The notes beneath the pieces are model-generated. The model did not search any database. It was not told the origin of the DNA and worked only from the letters and a program-made list of their open reading frames with translations. Position numbers and translations under genes: made by a program. Shown here piece after piece: positions 9,106-18,500 of a stretch of 64,000 nt of DNA. Source of the DNA: Streptomyces bluensis (GTDB taxonomy: Bacteria > Actinomycetota > Actinomycetes > Streptomycetales > Streptomycetaceae); contig NZ_BMVM01000018.1 of the NCBI RefSeq assembly GCF_014650715.1, positions 62,001 through 126,000 of the forward strand, written 5' to 3'. Position 1 is the first letter of the stretch. Every line of letters starts with the position of its first letter.

Positions 9106-12100
9106 TCAGGTCGCCTGGGGTTCGAAGTCCCAGTAGGGCCGGTTGCGGGCGCGAGCCGAGATGGTGTGGACGTGCTGCTTGCCCAACGTCTCGGCGAGGT
9201 CGGACAACGCCTCCTGTTCGACCTTCTCCGCCTGCTGACGCTCCCTCAGTCCACGGAGGTCTGCGGCGAGGGCGACACGGGCGGACAGGGTCAGGGGGTG
9301 GGTGCGCCCGAGTGACTCGGTGGCCCTGGTGACCGTGTCCCTGCTGAGCACTGCCGCCGACTCGGGATCGCCGACGAGGTTGCGCAGGGCGGCGGCGTTG
9401 ATGGCGCAGCCGAGGCTCCAGGGGTGGTTCTCGCCGAGGGCCGCTGTCATGTCGGCCAGCGCCTGCTCGATCACTACGTGCCCTTGCTCCCGCTCGCCCA
9501 CGCTCCGTAGGACCAGGGCGTGGTTGGCGCGGATTCCGGCGACAAACGGGTGGTCTTCGGCGAGCATCACTTCGTAGCGGGCGACGATGGATTCACTGGC
9601 CTCACGCGCCTGGTCGATGTCGCCGTGCTCGCGTGCGAAACAGCTCTGGCTGACGGCGAACGCCAGCGTCGACGGGTGTGTTTCGCCCATCACACGCTCG
9701 CCACGCTCCAGCACGCGGGAGAACAGCGCCCCCGCTTTGTCCCGATCACCGCCGCGGTACTGGCACAGCGCGAGATTGTGCTCGGCACGCAGGGTCTGCG
9801 GATTGTCGACACCCATCACGAGGCGGTGCTCCCGCACGCTCTTCCCCTGCACCGACTCCGCCTCGGCGTAGCGACCCAACAGGCGCAGATCGATCGCATA
9901 GGAGGTCTCTGACCAGAGGGTCCATGGATGCCGGCCCCTCAGCAGCGACCGACGCGCTTCCATCGTGCGACGGTCGATGTCCAGAGTCTCCGCGTAACGG
10001 CCGAGCAACCGCACCGAGTGCCCCAGGTTGTTCAGCGCGTTGAGTGTCCGCGAGTCCTGTTCGCCGAGCAGGTCCCGGTAGGTGTCGTACACCCGCTGGG
10101 ACAGCTCCAGCGCCTCCTCGTAGCGGCCGAGGCCGCGCAGGTCCGCGGCGAGACCGCTGGCCGTGCGCAGGTAGTCCAGGTCCCGCTCGCCGCGCTCGTC
10201 CCGCAGGTGTTCCGCGGCAGCCCGGTCGATGGTCTCCGTGCTCTGGAAGTCACCCGCCGAGCGCAGTGAGTTGGCGTAGTGGTAGGTCAGCTCCCAGATC
10301 CGGGGATCGGTCTCGCCGAGCAGGGACCGCCAGGCCGCCAGAGCACGCTCGCCGAGCCTGATGCCCGACGTGTACTCGCCGGTGAACCACATGTACCGCA
10401 GGCAGTTGAGGACCAGTCGCTGCACGCCCGGGTCCTTGCTCTGCAAGGCGTCCGCGTACTCCAGGTGCGGGACGATCTCCGCGTACCGGTCCCACAGGCG
10501 GGTGTCGGTGGGCCGTCCGGGATCCGCCGCCGCGAGCGCCCGCCGCACCACGTCGATGAACTCGCGCCGGTCCTCGTCCGGCATGTCCTTGCGCACGATC
10601 TGGTGGACCATCCGGTGCAGGTACAGGGATTCCCCGGAGGACGCGACCTCGTCGGTGGCCACCTCGTGGGACTCCAGGCGGACCACGGAGTACTGGCGCA
10701 GCTGGTTGATGGCCTTGTTCCACAGCAGCGGGTCGTTGAGCAGCCCGGCGATCTGCTCGGGCACCTCGTCGGGCGGCATCTCCTTCAGGAGTCGGACGGG
10801 GACGGAGCCCGGGGCGAAGAAGGTGCACAGCCTGAGCAGGGCGACGGATTCCGGGACGGTCTCGCGGAGCTTGTTCAGCAGTATCGACCAGGCCGTCTGG
10901 AACGCGAGCGGGAAGTCCGCGGAGACCTTGACCACGTCCTGGTCGATGCCGCCGTCCAGCAGCTGGAGGTACTCCTCGACGGACAGGTCGGAGTCGTTGA
11001 GCCAGCCCGCCGTCTGGTCCAGCAGGAGCGGCAGGTCCTCCAGCGCCTCGGCCAGCTGGTCGGCCTCCGTCTCCGTCAGCCGCGGCGCTCGGCGCCGGAT
11101 GAACGCCACCGACTCGTCCCGGTCGTACACCGGCACCTCCAGGAGTTGGCTGTTGTGCTCACTCCACTCCGGATTGCGGGTGGTGATCAGTACATGCCCG
11201 GGTCCCGTGGGCACCAGGTCCCAGATCTGCTCCGGTTCGTCGGCGCCGTCCAGGATCAGCAGCCAGCGCGCGTACGGATCGCCCCGGCGCAGCGAGTCGC
11301 GTACGGCCCGCAGTCGCTCGCCGTACTCCGGACCCGTGGACAGGTCCAGTCTCGGGGCGAGTTCGGCGAGGAAGCGCCGGTAGGTGACACGGCTCTCGGC
11401 GTTGACCCACCACACGACGTCGTACTCGGATCCGAACCGGTACACGTACTCTGCGGCGACCTGTGTCTTGCCCACGCCCGACATGCCGTGCAGCGCCGCC
11501 ACGCCGGCGCCCCGTTCGGCGCCCTGCAACAGGTGGTAGACGTCGTTGAGCAGCCTCTCGCGGCCCGTGAAGCGGGTGTTGCGGCGTGGCACGCCGCCCC
11601 ACACCTCGGGCATGGCCGCGGGGAAGCGCGGCCCGTGCCGCTCACCGTCCGCGGAGTCCGGCAGCGGATCGCCCGGCAGGTCGAGCCGGTCCAGCAGGCG
11701 CCGCTCGGCCTCGTCGGCGCCCATGTTGGTCAGGTCCGTCGGTGCCAGCACCGCGGTGGCCGTGGGGACCGGGGCCGTGGTGACCGAGACGGCCGCGAAG
11801 CGCGAGGGGTCGGGGGCCACGACCTCGCGCAGGGCCGCGTTCCACTCCTCATGGGTACGGGGACCCAGCTGGAAGTACCGCTCGCTGACGACGATGAGGA
11901 TCCGGCCCTCGGCGAGTTTCAGATCACGCAGCAGGTCCACCAGGGGAATCTCCGCCGGGGAGTCGTACCGCAGGTACACGACGCGCAGACCGCGCCGCTC
12001 CAGCCGGTCTCCGATCCAGACCGCCCAAGCTCGGTTGAACCCTGCGAAGCTGATGGTGACGGTCTGCTTCGCGGCCGCCCTCCCGGTTGGCCTGACAGGC

Positions 12101-12117
12101 GTGCGAGCTTCAGACAT
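9106..12117 (-). CDS. fxsT: TIR-STAND NTPase-TPR protein of the FxSxx-COOH RiPP system (FxsT), copy 2
   Basis: A 1003-residue paralogue of the protein at 897-4430, lacking its extra N-terminal beta domain. It begins with a TIR-like domain (TVTISFAGFNRAWAVW; VVSERYFQLGPRTHEEW), then a STAND NTPase with P-loop GMSGVGKT and Walker B WLLILDGADE, and about 450 residues of TPR repeats (GRYEEALELSQRVYDTYRD type). The two copies share long identical blocks such as DLPLLLDQ and NDPxLWxKAIxQLRQYSVVR. It lies directly downstream of fxsA-fxsB-hydroxylase and is the best candidate for the FxsT of this cassette. The ATG at 12117 has a GGGGAGG Shine-Dalgarno. A 248-base gap separates it from the hydroxylase gene and may hold its own promoter. 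Confidence 0.88.
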   Translation of the reverse strand: MSEARTPVRPTGRAAAKQTVTISFAGFNRAWAVWIGDRLERRGLRVVYLRYDSPAEIPLVDLLRDLKLAEGRILIVVSERYFQLGPRTHEEWNAALREVVAPDPSRFAAVSVTTAPVPTATAVLAPTDLTNMGADEAERRLLDRLDLPGDPLPDSADGERHGPRFPAAMPEVWGGVPRRNTRFTGRERLLNDVYHLLQGAERGAGVAALHGMSGVGKTQVAAEYVYRFGSEYDVVWWVNAESRVTYRRFLAELAPRLDLSTGPEYGERLRAVRDSLRRGDPYARWLLILDGADEPEQIWDLVPTGPGHVLITTRNPEWSEHNSQLLEVPVYDRDESVAFIRRRAPRLTETEADQLAEALEDLPLLLDQTAGWLNDSDLSVEEYLQLLDGGIDQDVVKVSADFPLAFQTAWSILLNKLRETVPESVALLRLCTFFAPGSVPVRLLKEMPPDEVPEQIAGLLNDPLLWNKAINQLRQYSVVRLESHEVATDEVASSGESLYLHRMVHQIVRKDMPDEDRREFIDVVRRALAAADPGRPTDTRLWDRYAEIVPHLEYADALQSKDPGVQRLVLNCLRYMWFTGEYTSGIRLGERALAAWRSLLGETDPRIWELTYHYANSLRSAGDFQSTETIDRAAAEHLRDERGERDLDYLRTASGLAADLRGLGRYEEALELSQRVYDTYRDLLGEQDSRTLNALNNLGHSVRLLGRYAETLDIDRRTMEARRSLLRGRHPWTLWSETSYAIDLRLLGRYAEAESVQGKSVREHRLVMGVDNPQTLRAEHNLALCQYRGGDRDKAGALFSRVLERGERVMGETHPSTLAFAVSQSCFAREHGDIDQAREASESIVARYEVMLAEDHPFVAGIRANHALVLRSVGEREQGHVVIEQALADMTAALGENHPWSLGCAINAAALRNLVGDPESAAVLSRDTVTRATESLGRTHPLTLSARVALAADLRGLRERQQAEKVEQEALSDLAETLGKQHVHTISARARNRPYWDFEPQAT

Positions 12118-12293
12118 GCAGGCGGCCTCCCCGTTCGTAAATCCCTGATTCTAGAACTGCGACGCCGCGACGGGACAGCCGCTGACGGCAGCCAAGGCGG
12201 CACTTCGGATCGCCTCCCGGGGCGACGATCTTCGCGTACGGCACCGCCGACCACCAGGACCGCCCTCTCACTTGAACTCATTCAGTCGATTTC

Positions 12294-12322
12294 GATCTAC
12301 TCCAATCGCACTATCGCTTAAA
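12294..12322 (-). promoter_or_regulatory. Candidate promoter upstream of fxsT copy 2
   Basis: On the minus strand TTTAAG and TAGATC are spaced by 17 bases, inside an AT-rich island that stands out from its surroundings in the 248-base gap 12118-12365. A near-palindrome ATCGCTTAAACGAT overlaps the -35 element, and TGTGGTCACA lies just beyond it. This is a pattern match only; no transcript evidence is available. Confidence 0.3.
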
Positions 12323-12365
12323 CGATCTGATGTGGTCACACTCGATCACGGAGGCGGGGAGAGCA

Positions 12366-13832
12366 TCATGGACGAGCGGGAGCATGACGCTGCGTCCACA
12401 GGGCTCGGGTGGCCTCCACATAGGCCCGCGCCCGCGCGACATGGCCCCGGGGCGGGGGTTGCTCCGCCATCCGCTCGTACACGGTGACCATCTGATCAAC
12501 GAACCGGCGCCCCCGCGCGGTGAGGTCGGGCGAACCGACCAGGACCGGCAGCACCGCCCCCACCTGCTCGCGACAGCGCGCGTGCTGCGCCCACGCGGAC
12601 TCCCGCTGGGCCGGGTGTGTGGTGACGAGCGCACAGCGCTGGAAGAAGTCCGCGAGTGCCAAGTGGGAGTAGGCACCCTGCAGCAACCCGTCGTACGGCC
12701 GTGGGTCGGGCCGCCATGGCGCGAAGTACCGTGCGCGTGCGTCGGCCTGGTGGAGCGTCACTGCCTCACTGAGCGCCGACAGCTTGGTGTGCTGCAATTC
12801 GTGGACCAGCGTCGCCGCGAACACCGCCGACGTGGGCGGTGTACTGCTCAGCAACGCCCCGAACGCCTCACGCCGGGTCCCGCTGCAACTGCCGCTGCCG
12901 TGCTCGTCCGCGCCCGCCCCGGGCGGCGTCGCCAGCGGGACCAGGCAACGCAGCAGAGCCGTGGCCTCCGCGACCCGGTGCTCCCCGCCGAGCCGCAGCG
13001 CGGCCGCTGTCCCCGACCATGCCTGGAGCCACCGCTTGCGCTCGGCGTCGTCGAGGGTGACGGGGCCGCTCAGGCCGTGGTACCGGGGGGCGCCGCGGAC
13101 GGTGCGGTACGGGTCGAGGTCGTCCAGCGGCATCGGCGCGGAAGCGGGCAGCAGGCCGGGGAGAGCGTGCGCGGGTGACCACGTGGGAGCGGAGGACCAG
13201 GCACCGAAGCCGCTCTCCAGGTGCACGGTGACGTCGTCGGCCTCCCGCCGGCGCAGCGTCAAGCGACCCTGCCGGTGCACCGCCTCGACTTCGGCATCCC
13301 CGCTCCCGGCCGTGCTCAGCGCCCCCAGCGAGGGCAGCGTGAGCACCCCGTCCCAGGCGGTGAGCCGTACCGTGAAGGAGATTCCCGCACGGGCGGCGGC
13401 CACGGCCGCCAGGGCGCTGAAGTGGGACAGGTCGTGTCTGAGGTCGCGTATCCGTTGCTCCGTACACCCGCCGGACCCCGGGTCCAGGGCGCGCAGACAG
13501 CGCCGGGCCCAAGGGCCGGCCAACGGGGACAGGAGCAGTGCGCGGGCGGGTGACAGCGGCTCCGCGGACGGCATTGCGTCGGCCGTTCCGGCAGGAGGGG
13601 CCGTGCGGACCCCGTCCGCCTCCTCCAGCAGCCCCCAGTCCTCCCGCACCCGCCTCCGCGCCCCCGCGGAGCAGACCGCCGGATCGGCCCCCTCCACCGC
13701 GTCCAGTACCGCCCGCAGCATCAGCAGGCGCCGTGTGTCCTGGTCGCGGACCAGAAGGGCGAGAGTGTCGGGGCCGCCCTCGGTGCGGCCGAGTTCGAGG
13801 AGGGCACGGTCCGGGACCGGCGGGAGTATCAC
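12366..13832 (-). CDS. aKG-HExxH-type peptide beta-hydroxylase (HEXXH motif domain protein)
   Basis: A 488-residue protein. Residues 344-348 are HELQH in the context ATLVHELQHTKLSAL, the HExxH metal site of the family that NCBI names aKG-HExxH-type peptide beta-hydroxylase. A further His near 390 (GAYSHLAL) could be the third iron ligand. Family members hydroxylate side chains of RiPP precursors using iron and 2-oxoglutarate. The GTG start at 13832 overlaps the fxsB stop (GTGA), so the two enzymes should be made together. I rejected reading it as part of a much longer 991-residue frame extending to 15341, because the first half of that frame is a shadow of fxsB. Substrate FxsA is inferred from position. 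Confidence 0.85.
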   Translation of the reverse strand: MILPPVPDRALLELGRTEGGPDTLALLVRDQDTRRLLMLRAVLDAVEGADPAVCSAGARRRVREDWGLLEEADGVRTAPPAGTADAMPSAEPLSPARALLLSPLAGPWARRCLRALDPGSGGCTEQRIRDLRHDLSHFSALAAVAAARAGISFTVRLTAWDGVLTLPSLGALSTAGSGDAEVEAVHRQGRLTLRRREADDVTVHLESGFGAWSSAPTWSPAHALPGLLPASAPMPLDDLDPYRTVRGAPRYHGLSGPVTLDDAERKRWLQAWSGTAAALRLGGEHRVAEATALLRCLVPLATPPGAGADEHGSGSCSGTRREAFGALLSSTPPTSAVFAATLVHELQHTKLSALSEAVTLHQADARARYFAPWRPDPRPYDGLLQGAYSHLALADFFQRCALVTTHPAQRESAWAQHARCREQVGAVLPVLVGSPDLTARGRRFVDQMVTVYERMAEQPPPRGHVARARAYVEATRALWTQRHAPARP

Positions 13833-15088
13833 GGGGTGCCCCCTTCGCACGAGGCGGACGACGGTGCGGACGACGGTGCGGACGTCAGCGCGGGTGACGA
13901 GCCGGGGGCCACGGCCGCCGGGGCCGTGTCCTCGGCCAGTCGCCGCGCCACGTGGCGGATGAAGCGCTGGAGGTCCGCGCAGTAGACCGAGGGGTTGGCG
14001 AAGCCGTGTCCGGCCCGGTAGCGGTGGGCGTAGTGCCCGCCGCCGCAGACGGAGAGCAGCGGGCACGACCGGCACTCCTCCGCCAGCGCGGACACGCCCG
14101 CCTGGCGCGCCGCCACGCCCGGGTGGTGGAGCGCCGCGTCGAAGCCGTGACGGAAGACGTCCAGGCCCGTCTCCGCCGCCCCCTCGTAGCAGGACTTCAG
14201 GGAGTCGACCTGCTCGATGGAGCCGTCCGTCTCCACGACGAGCGCGTCGAAGGGCGCGAGGCCCAGTGACTCCGTGGCCGCCGGAAGGCCCAGCAGCAGC
14301 GCCACGCACTCCTCGAAGAGCCGTACCCGGGTCTCCCGCCGCCCGGCCCGCCACCAGCGGTCGAAGACGGTGCACAGCCACGCTCCGTGGGCGGCGTCCG
14401 CCAGGTGGGGTGGCGGGGCCGACCAGTTGCCGTGGGGCAGCAGGAGGTCCAGGGCGGGTGGGCGCAGGGCGAGGAGCGAGTCGTAGGTGTCGAGCGGGTC
14501 CAGGGTCGGGTCCACGACCGTGAGGATTCCGGCGTACGACGACGGGAAGCGGTCCGCGAGCAGGCGTGCCCCGCGCACGGCCGCCGGCCAGGACGGGCGC
14601 CCGGCGTGGTCGACGCGCCGTGCGTTGTGGGTGGGCAGGCCGCCGTCGAGGCTGATGCCGACGCGGATTTCGTGGCGGGCCAGGACCGCCAGCCGCTCCT
14701 CGGTGAGGAGGGTGGCATTGGTCTGGACGGTGGCGTGCACCGCGCAGTCGGGCGGGACCCGTTCGCGTACGAGAGCGGTGAAGCGGGCGAGTGTGTCCGC
14801 GCCCGCCAGCAGGGGTTCGCCGCCGTGCAGCACGAGCGACAGCGCCCTCAGGGAGTGGGCCCGCGCGTGCTCGGCGATACGGGTCGCCGTGCGGTCCAGG
14901 ACGGCCGGCGGTGCGGCCGCGGGGCGGGCGCGCCAGGAGTGGTCGGGGCCCTCGTAGAGGTAGCAGTAGCGGCAGGCGAGGTTGCAGCGGCCGTGCATCT
15001 TGACGATGAACTGCCGGAAGGGGGTGGGGTTCTGGGCCAACGGGACGGGGTTCTGGGATGTCGGGTGGGGAGCGACCTGTGCAGACAC
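13829..15088 (-). CDS. fxsB: FxsB family cyclophane-forming radical SAM/SPASM peptide maturase
   Basis: About 419 residues. The radical SAM cluster motif CNLACRYC (Cys 35, 39, 42) sits in the family context TPFRQFIVKMHGRCNLAC, followed by YLYEGPDHSW. The C-terminal SPASM region has CRSCPLLSVCGGGHYAHRY and later Cys residues in SVYCADL. FxsB enzymes link an aromatic ring carbon to the beta carbon two residues later in a precursor, giving a strained three-residue cyclophane. GTG at 15088 is chosen because a G-rich Shine-Dalgarno precedes it and it fits the family's N-terminus; an ATG at 15118 would add ten residues. The substrate should be the FxsA peptide encoded 176 bases upstream. Its stop overlaps the hydroxylase start. 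Confidence 0.92.
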   Translation of the reverse strand: MSAQVAPHPTSQNPVPLAQNPTPFRQFIVKMHGRCNLACRYCYLYEGPDHSWRARPAAAPPAVLDRTATRIAEHARAHSLRALSLVLHGGEPLLAGADTLARFTALVRERVPPDCAVHATVQTNATLLTEERLAVLARHEIRVGISLDGGLPTHNARRVDHAGRPSWPAAVRGARLLADRFPSSYAGILTVVDPTLDPLDTYDSLLALRPPALDLLLPHGNWSAPPPHLADAAHGAWLCTVFDRWWRAGRRETRVRLFEECVALLLGLPAATESLGLAPFDALVVETDGSIEQVDSLKSCYEGAAETGLDVFRHGFDAALHHPGVAARQAGVSALAEECRSCPLLSVCGGGHYAHRYRAGHGFANPSVYCADLQRFIRHVARRLAEDTAPAAVAPGSSPALTSAPSSAPSSASCEGGTP

Positions 15089-15264
15089 TCCGGCACCCCC
15101 ATGCTGTACGGCCCGCACCTGCGCGCCACGGCCCCCTACCCGTGCCCGGGCCTATTCCCTGACGGAGAACCGACAAACGCCAGTCGGCTCCCCACCGCCG
15201 GTTGCGCGGATATTTCGACCTGAACTCACCCCTTGTGAGCTGCGCGCCTCGGTCCCTGCCGCCC

Positions 15265-15486
15265 TCAGAAGGCGTTGTTGAACCCCCACAGCATCTCGCT
15301 CGGCCGCGCCGCCCGCTCCCGCAGATCCTCCAGCACCTCACGCAGCACCGGATGCTGGATCGTCCTCAGCTCCGCCAGGTCCAGCTCCAGCAGGTCCGGG
15401 AGCGGAGGCTGCGGCCGGCCCGAGCCCATGGCCCCGGCGGACAGCTGGTTCTCCGGCTCGCGCGCGGGCTCGTCCCGTACGTCCAT
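15265..15486 (-). CDS. fxsA: FxsA-like RiPP precursor peptide (FxSxx-COOH type, variant FNNAF terminus)
   Basis: A 73-residue peptide. The middle (LPDLLELDLAELRTIQHPVL, then REVLEDLRERAARPSE) looks like an amphipathic leader, and the C-terminal core is MLWGFNNAF. In canonical FxsA the last five residues are F-x-S-x-x and the crosslink joins Phe to Ser; here they are F-N-N-A-F, placing Asn at the crosslink position. The preceding Trp is another possible aromatic donor. The ATG at 15486 lies 26 bases after the vWA gene with a purine-rich Shine-Dalgarno. The 176 bases before fxsB contain a small CTCAC/GTGAG hairpin (15225-15239) that could favour peptide over enzyme expression. The product structure is unknown. 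Confidence 0.87.
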   Translation of the reverse strand: MDVRDEPAREPENQLSAGAMGSGRPQPPLPDLLELDLAELRTIQHPVLREVLEDLRERAARPSEMLWGFNNAF

Positions 15487-15512
15487 CCTCAGCCCCTCTT
15501 CCCTCTCCCCCG

Positions 15513-18500
15513 TCACTCCAGCTCCGCCAGCCGCTGTGCCGTCTGCCGTGCCGTCGGCTCGCTGGTGCTCACCATGTCGTCCGGCAGCCGCGCCCACTCC
15601 GCGCGGGCGGACCGATAGGCCTCCCTGGCCGCGCGTGGGCGGGCGGCCGCCTCGTAGGACATACCCCGCCAGTGGTACGCCTGCGCACCCAGCTCCACGG
15701 CTTCCTGGCGCCGCCGCTCGGTCTCGGCCCCCTCCTCCGCCTCACGGGCCGACTCCGCGGCGCTGCGGAACGCGTCCACCGCCTCGTCGAGGCGGGCCGG
15801 GCGGTCCAGGCTCTGGTACGCCTCGAACTGGGCCTGGCCCAGTTCGAGCCAGCAGTGGGCCGCCAGAAGGGCGTCGTCCGCGTCGGCCGCCGCGAGCCCG
15901 AAGAGGTACTCGGCCTCGCGCAGGTCCACACGGTCGCCCCGGCCCCGGTACCGGAGCATCAAGGCGCGGCCGAGCTGGAGGATGCGGTGGGCCAGCCGGC
16001 CGCTGCCCGCCGGGGTCTCCGTACGGCAGTCGCGCAGGACGCGGATCGCTCGGGACAGGTGTTCCTGGGAGCGGGCGCCGCTCTCCAGCTGCGCCCGGCG
16101 CAGCAGCACCTCGCCCCATTCTGCGAGCACGTCGGCGTGGGCGGGGGCGTCCCGTGGCATGCGGTGGGCGGCCTCGCCGAAACGGGCGGCCGCGTCCTGG
16201 AGTTCGAGCGGGTCGCCCGAGTCGGCGTACCGGGCGACGTGGATGCGCCCGGCGCGCACCAGGAGCGCGGCGCGCAGGCCCTGTTCGCGGGTGACGGCGA
16301 GCGCCTCGTCGACGCGGGACCCGGCGTCGTCCAGGTCGCCGCCCGCCCTGAGGAGCGCGTCGACCAGGTCGAGGAGGATACGGACGCGTTCGCGCGACGC
16401 CCCGGGGGTGGCCGTTCCGTCCTCCGGGACGGCCTCCAGCGCCGCGCGCAGCGACTGGGCGCCCTGTTCCGCGTACCCGCGGGCCTGCTCGGGGTCGGTC
16501 GTGGCACCGGACAGGCGGAGCAGGACCCGGCCGTGGGCGAGCGGGAGTTCGGGCGGGCGCTCGCTGCGCTCGGGCCAGGCGTCGGCGAACGCCTCCAGCA
16601 TGCCGACCGCGCCCTGGAGCAGCGCGCTGTCCCCGCCGAGGGACCACTGGGTCTCCAGGGCGCCGACCCGTTCCAGGGTGAGCCGCAGCGCCTCCTTGTC
16701 GTCGTCCAGATGAGGGTCGGCGCAGGCCACCGCGTACTCCCGGTCGGCGCGCCGCAGCAGGTCGAGCGCGCCCCGCCGGTCACCGTGGCGCCTGCGGTCG
16801 GTGGCGGCCGAGCGCAGCACCCGGGCCAGCACGGCTCGTTCGCGTACGGCGCCGGGGTGCGCCACGGCCCGTTCGGCCGCCGTCTCCGCCTCGCGCAGCA
16901 GGTCGGCGCCGCCCTGCACCTCCCACAGCCGCAGCAGGCAGTGGGCGTACTCGGCCCACAGTTCGGGGTCCCGGTCCGTGGACTGCTCATGCTCGGTGGC
17001 GCCGCGCAGGAACTGCACCGCGTCGATCAGGTCCTGCACCATGCTCTCGCGGTCGAAGCGGGCGAGCAGGTCGCGGGCCCGGTGCACCGCCTGGTGTGTG
17101 GGCCGCTCCTCGGCCGGTCCGGTGCGCTCCCGGCTGCCGTACAGGGCCAGTTGGCGGGGCAGCGGCATGAACCGCTCCAGGACCCGTGCGGCCACTTCCG
17201 CGAAGGGCTGGGGGACCAGGTTCGCCGCGCCGTTGAACCCGGTCTCGCCGTTCTCGTCGTTCTCGCCGGTCCCGCCGGTTCCGCCGGGGTAGCCGGTGCC
17301 GGGCGCGTACGGGCGTCCGGCGGCCTGTGCCGCCTCGTTCCGATCGCCGCCGTGGCCGCCGCCATCGCCGCCGCCGAGCTGGGCGAGGGCGAGGGCCGGG
17401 AAGTTGGGCCCACCCTTGCCGAAGCGCTGTTCGATGTACTCCGAGCAGTGTTTGAGGACCAGCATGGCCTCGTCCCGGCCCAACGGCGACAGCAGCGACT
17501 CCTGCACGCCCGGCGCGAACTCGTACCACTGGGCGCCGTCCGTGCCGTACACCTGCCTGGCGCGGGTGAGCAGGCCGCTGAGCAGGACCTCGGCGAGTTC
17601 GGACGGGCCCGAGTCGGGCAGCATCGTCCGCTGCACGAGCTGCATCACCGGCAGGCAGAGCGGAGCCGCCGCCAGATAGACGGCGAGGCGGCCCGCGGCC
17701 GGGGACGCGGTGGCGCGGAACCGGCTGACCAGTTCGAGCGGGGAGAGGCGGCGCCCGGGGCGCGCGGCCGGGGCGGGCGGCTGGTCCGCGCGCACCCAGC
17801 CGACGGCACCGGCCACCGGGCCCGCGCCGGCCCCGGACAGCAGCCGCGCCCAGGCGCCGAGCGCCACCGGCTCGGGCGGCAGCACGGGCACGGGGAGCGC
17901 GCCCTTGCGGTTCTCCGGAGTCCGTCCGGCGGCGGTGCGCACGCGCAGTGCGGCGGCGCCGCCGAGCGCCTCGCCCCGGGTCAGCTCGCCGTAGGTGACG
18001 GGCAGCCGGGTGCGGTTCCACATGCGTTGCGGCAGCGGCTGGAGTACGGCGGCGGGGGCCTGCCGGGACAGCTGGTGCAGCAGCCGGTGGGCCTGGCCGC
18101 TGTGCCAGAGCGGGCCCGCGCAGTCGCTGACGAGGAGGGTGATCCGGCGTCCGGTGGGGTCGCTCAGCCGATCCGTGGAGTGCAGGGGCGCCGCGTACGC
18201 GTCCGGGCTGCGACTGACGGCCGGCGCGCCGTCCGGGCCCTGGTGGAGATGACTGACCTGGATGTCCCAGAACGCCCCCAACTGGCCGAAAACCTGCTCC
18301 AGTTCGGCGAACATCCGGCCCCACACGCGCATCGACGACGAGGCGTCCATGACCAGTTGCAGCCGTGCGTCGGCGCGGGTCACCGCCCGGTGCACCGGCA
18401 GGATCAGCCCTCCGGCCCGCGCGCTCAGCTCGGCCGTGGCGGTCTCGTCGAGCACTTTGCGCAGGGGCGGCGCGGCACTCCGGTAGCCCTGCAACGGCCT

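Noticed and set aside
12366..15341. Single 991-residue protein reaching from the hydroxylase to beyond fxsB
   Set aside because: Only the part after 13832 shows the HExxH family; the first 500 residues are Arg/Pro/Gly-rich nonsense overlapping fxsB in another frame.
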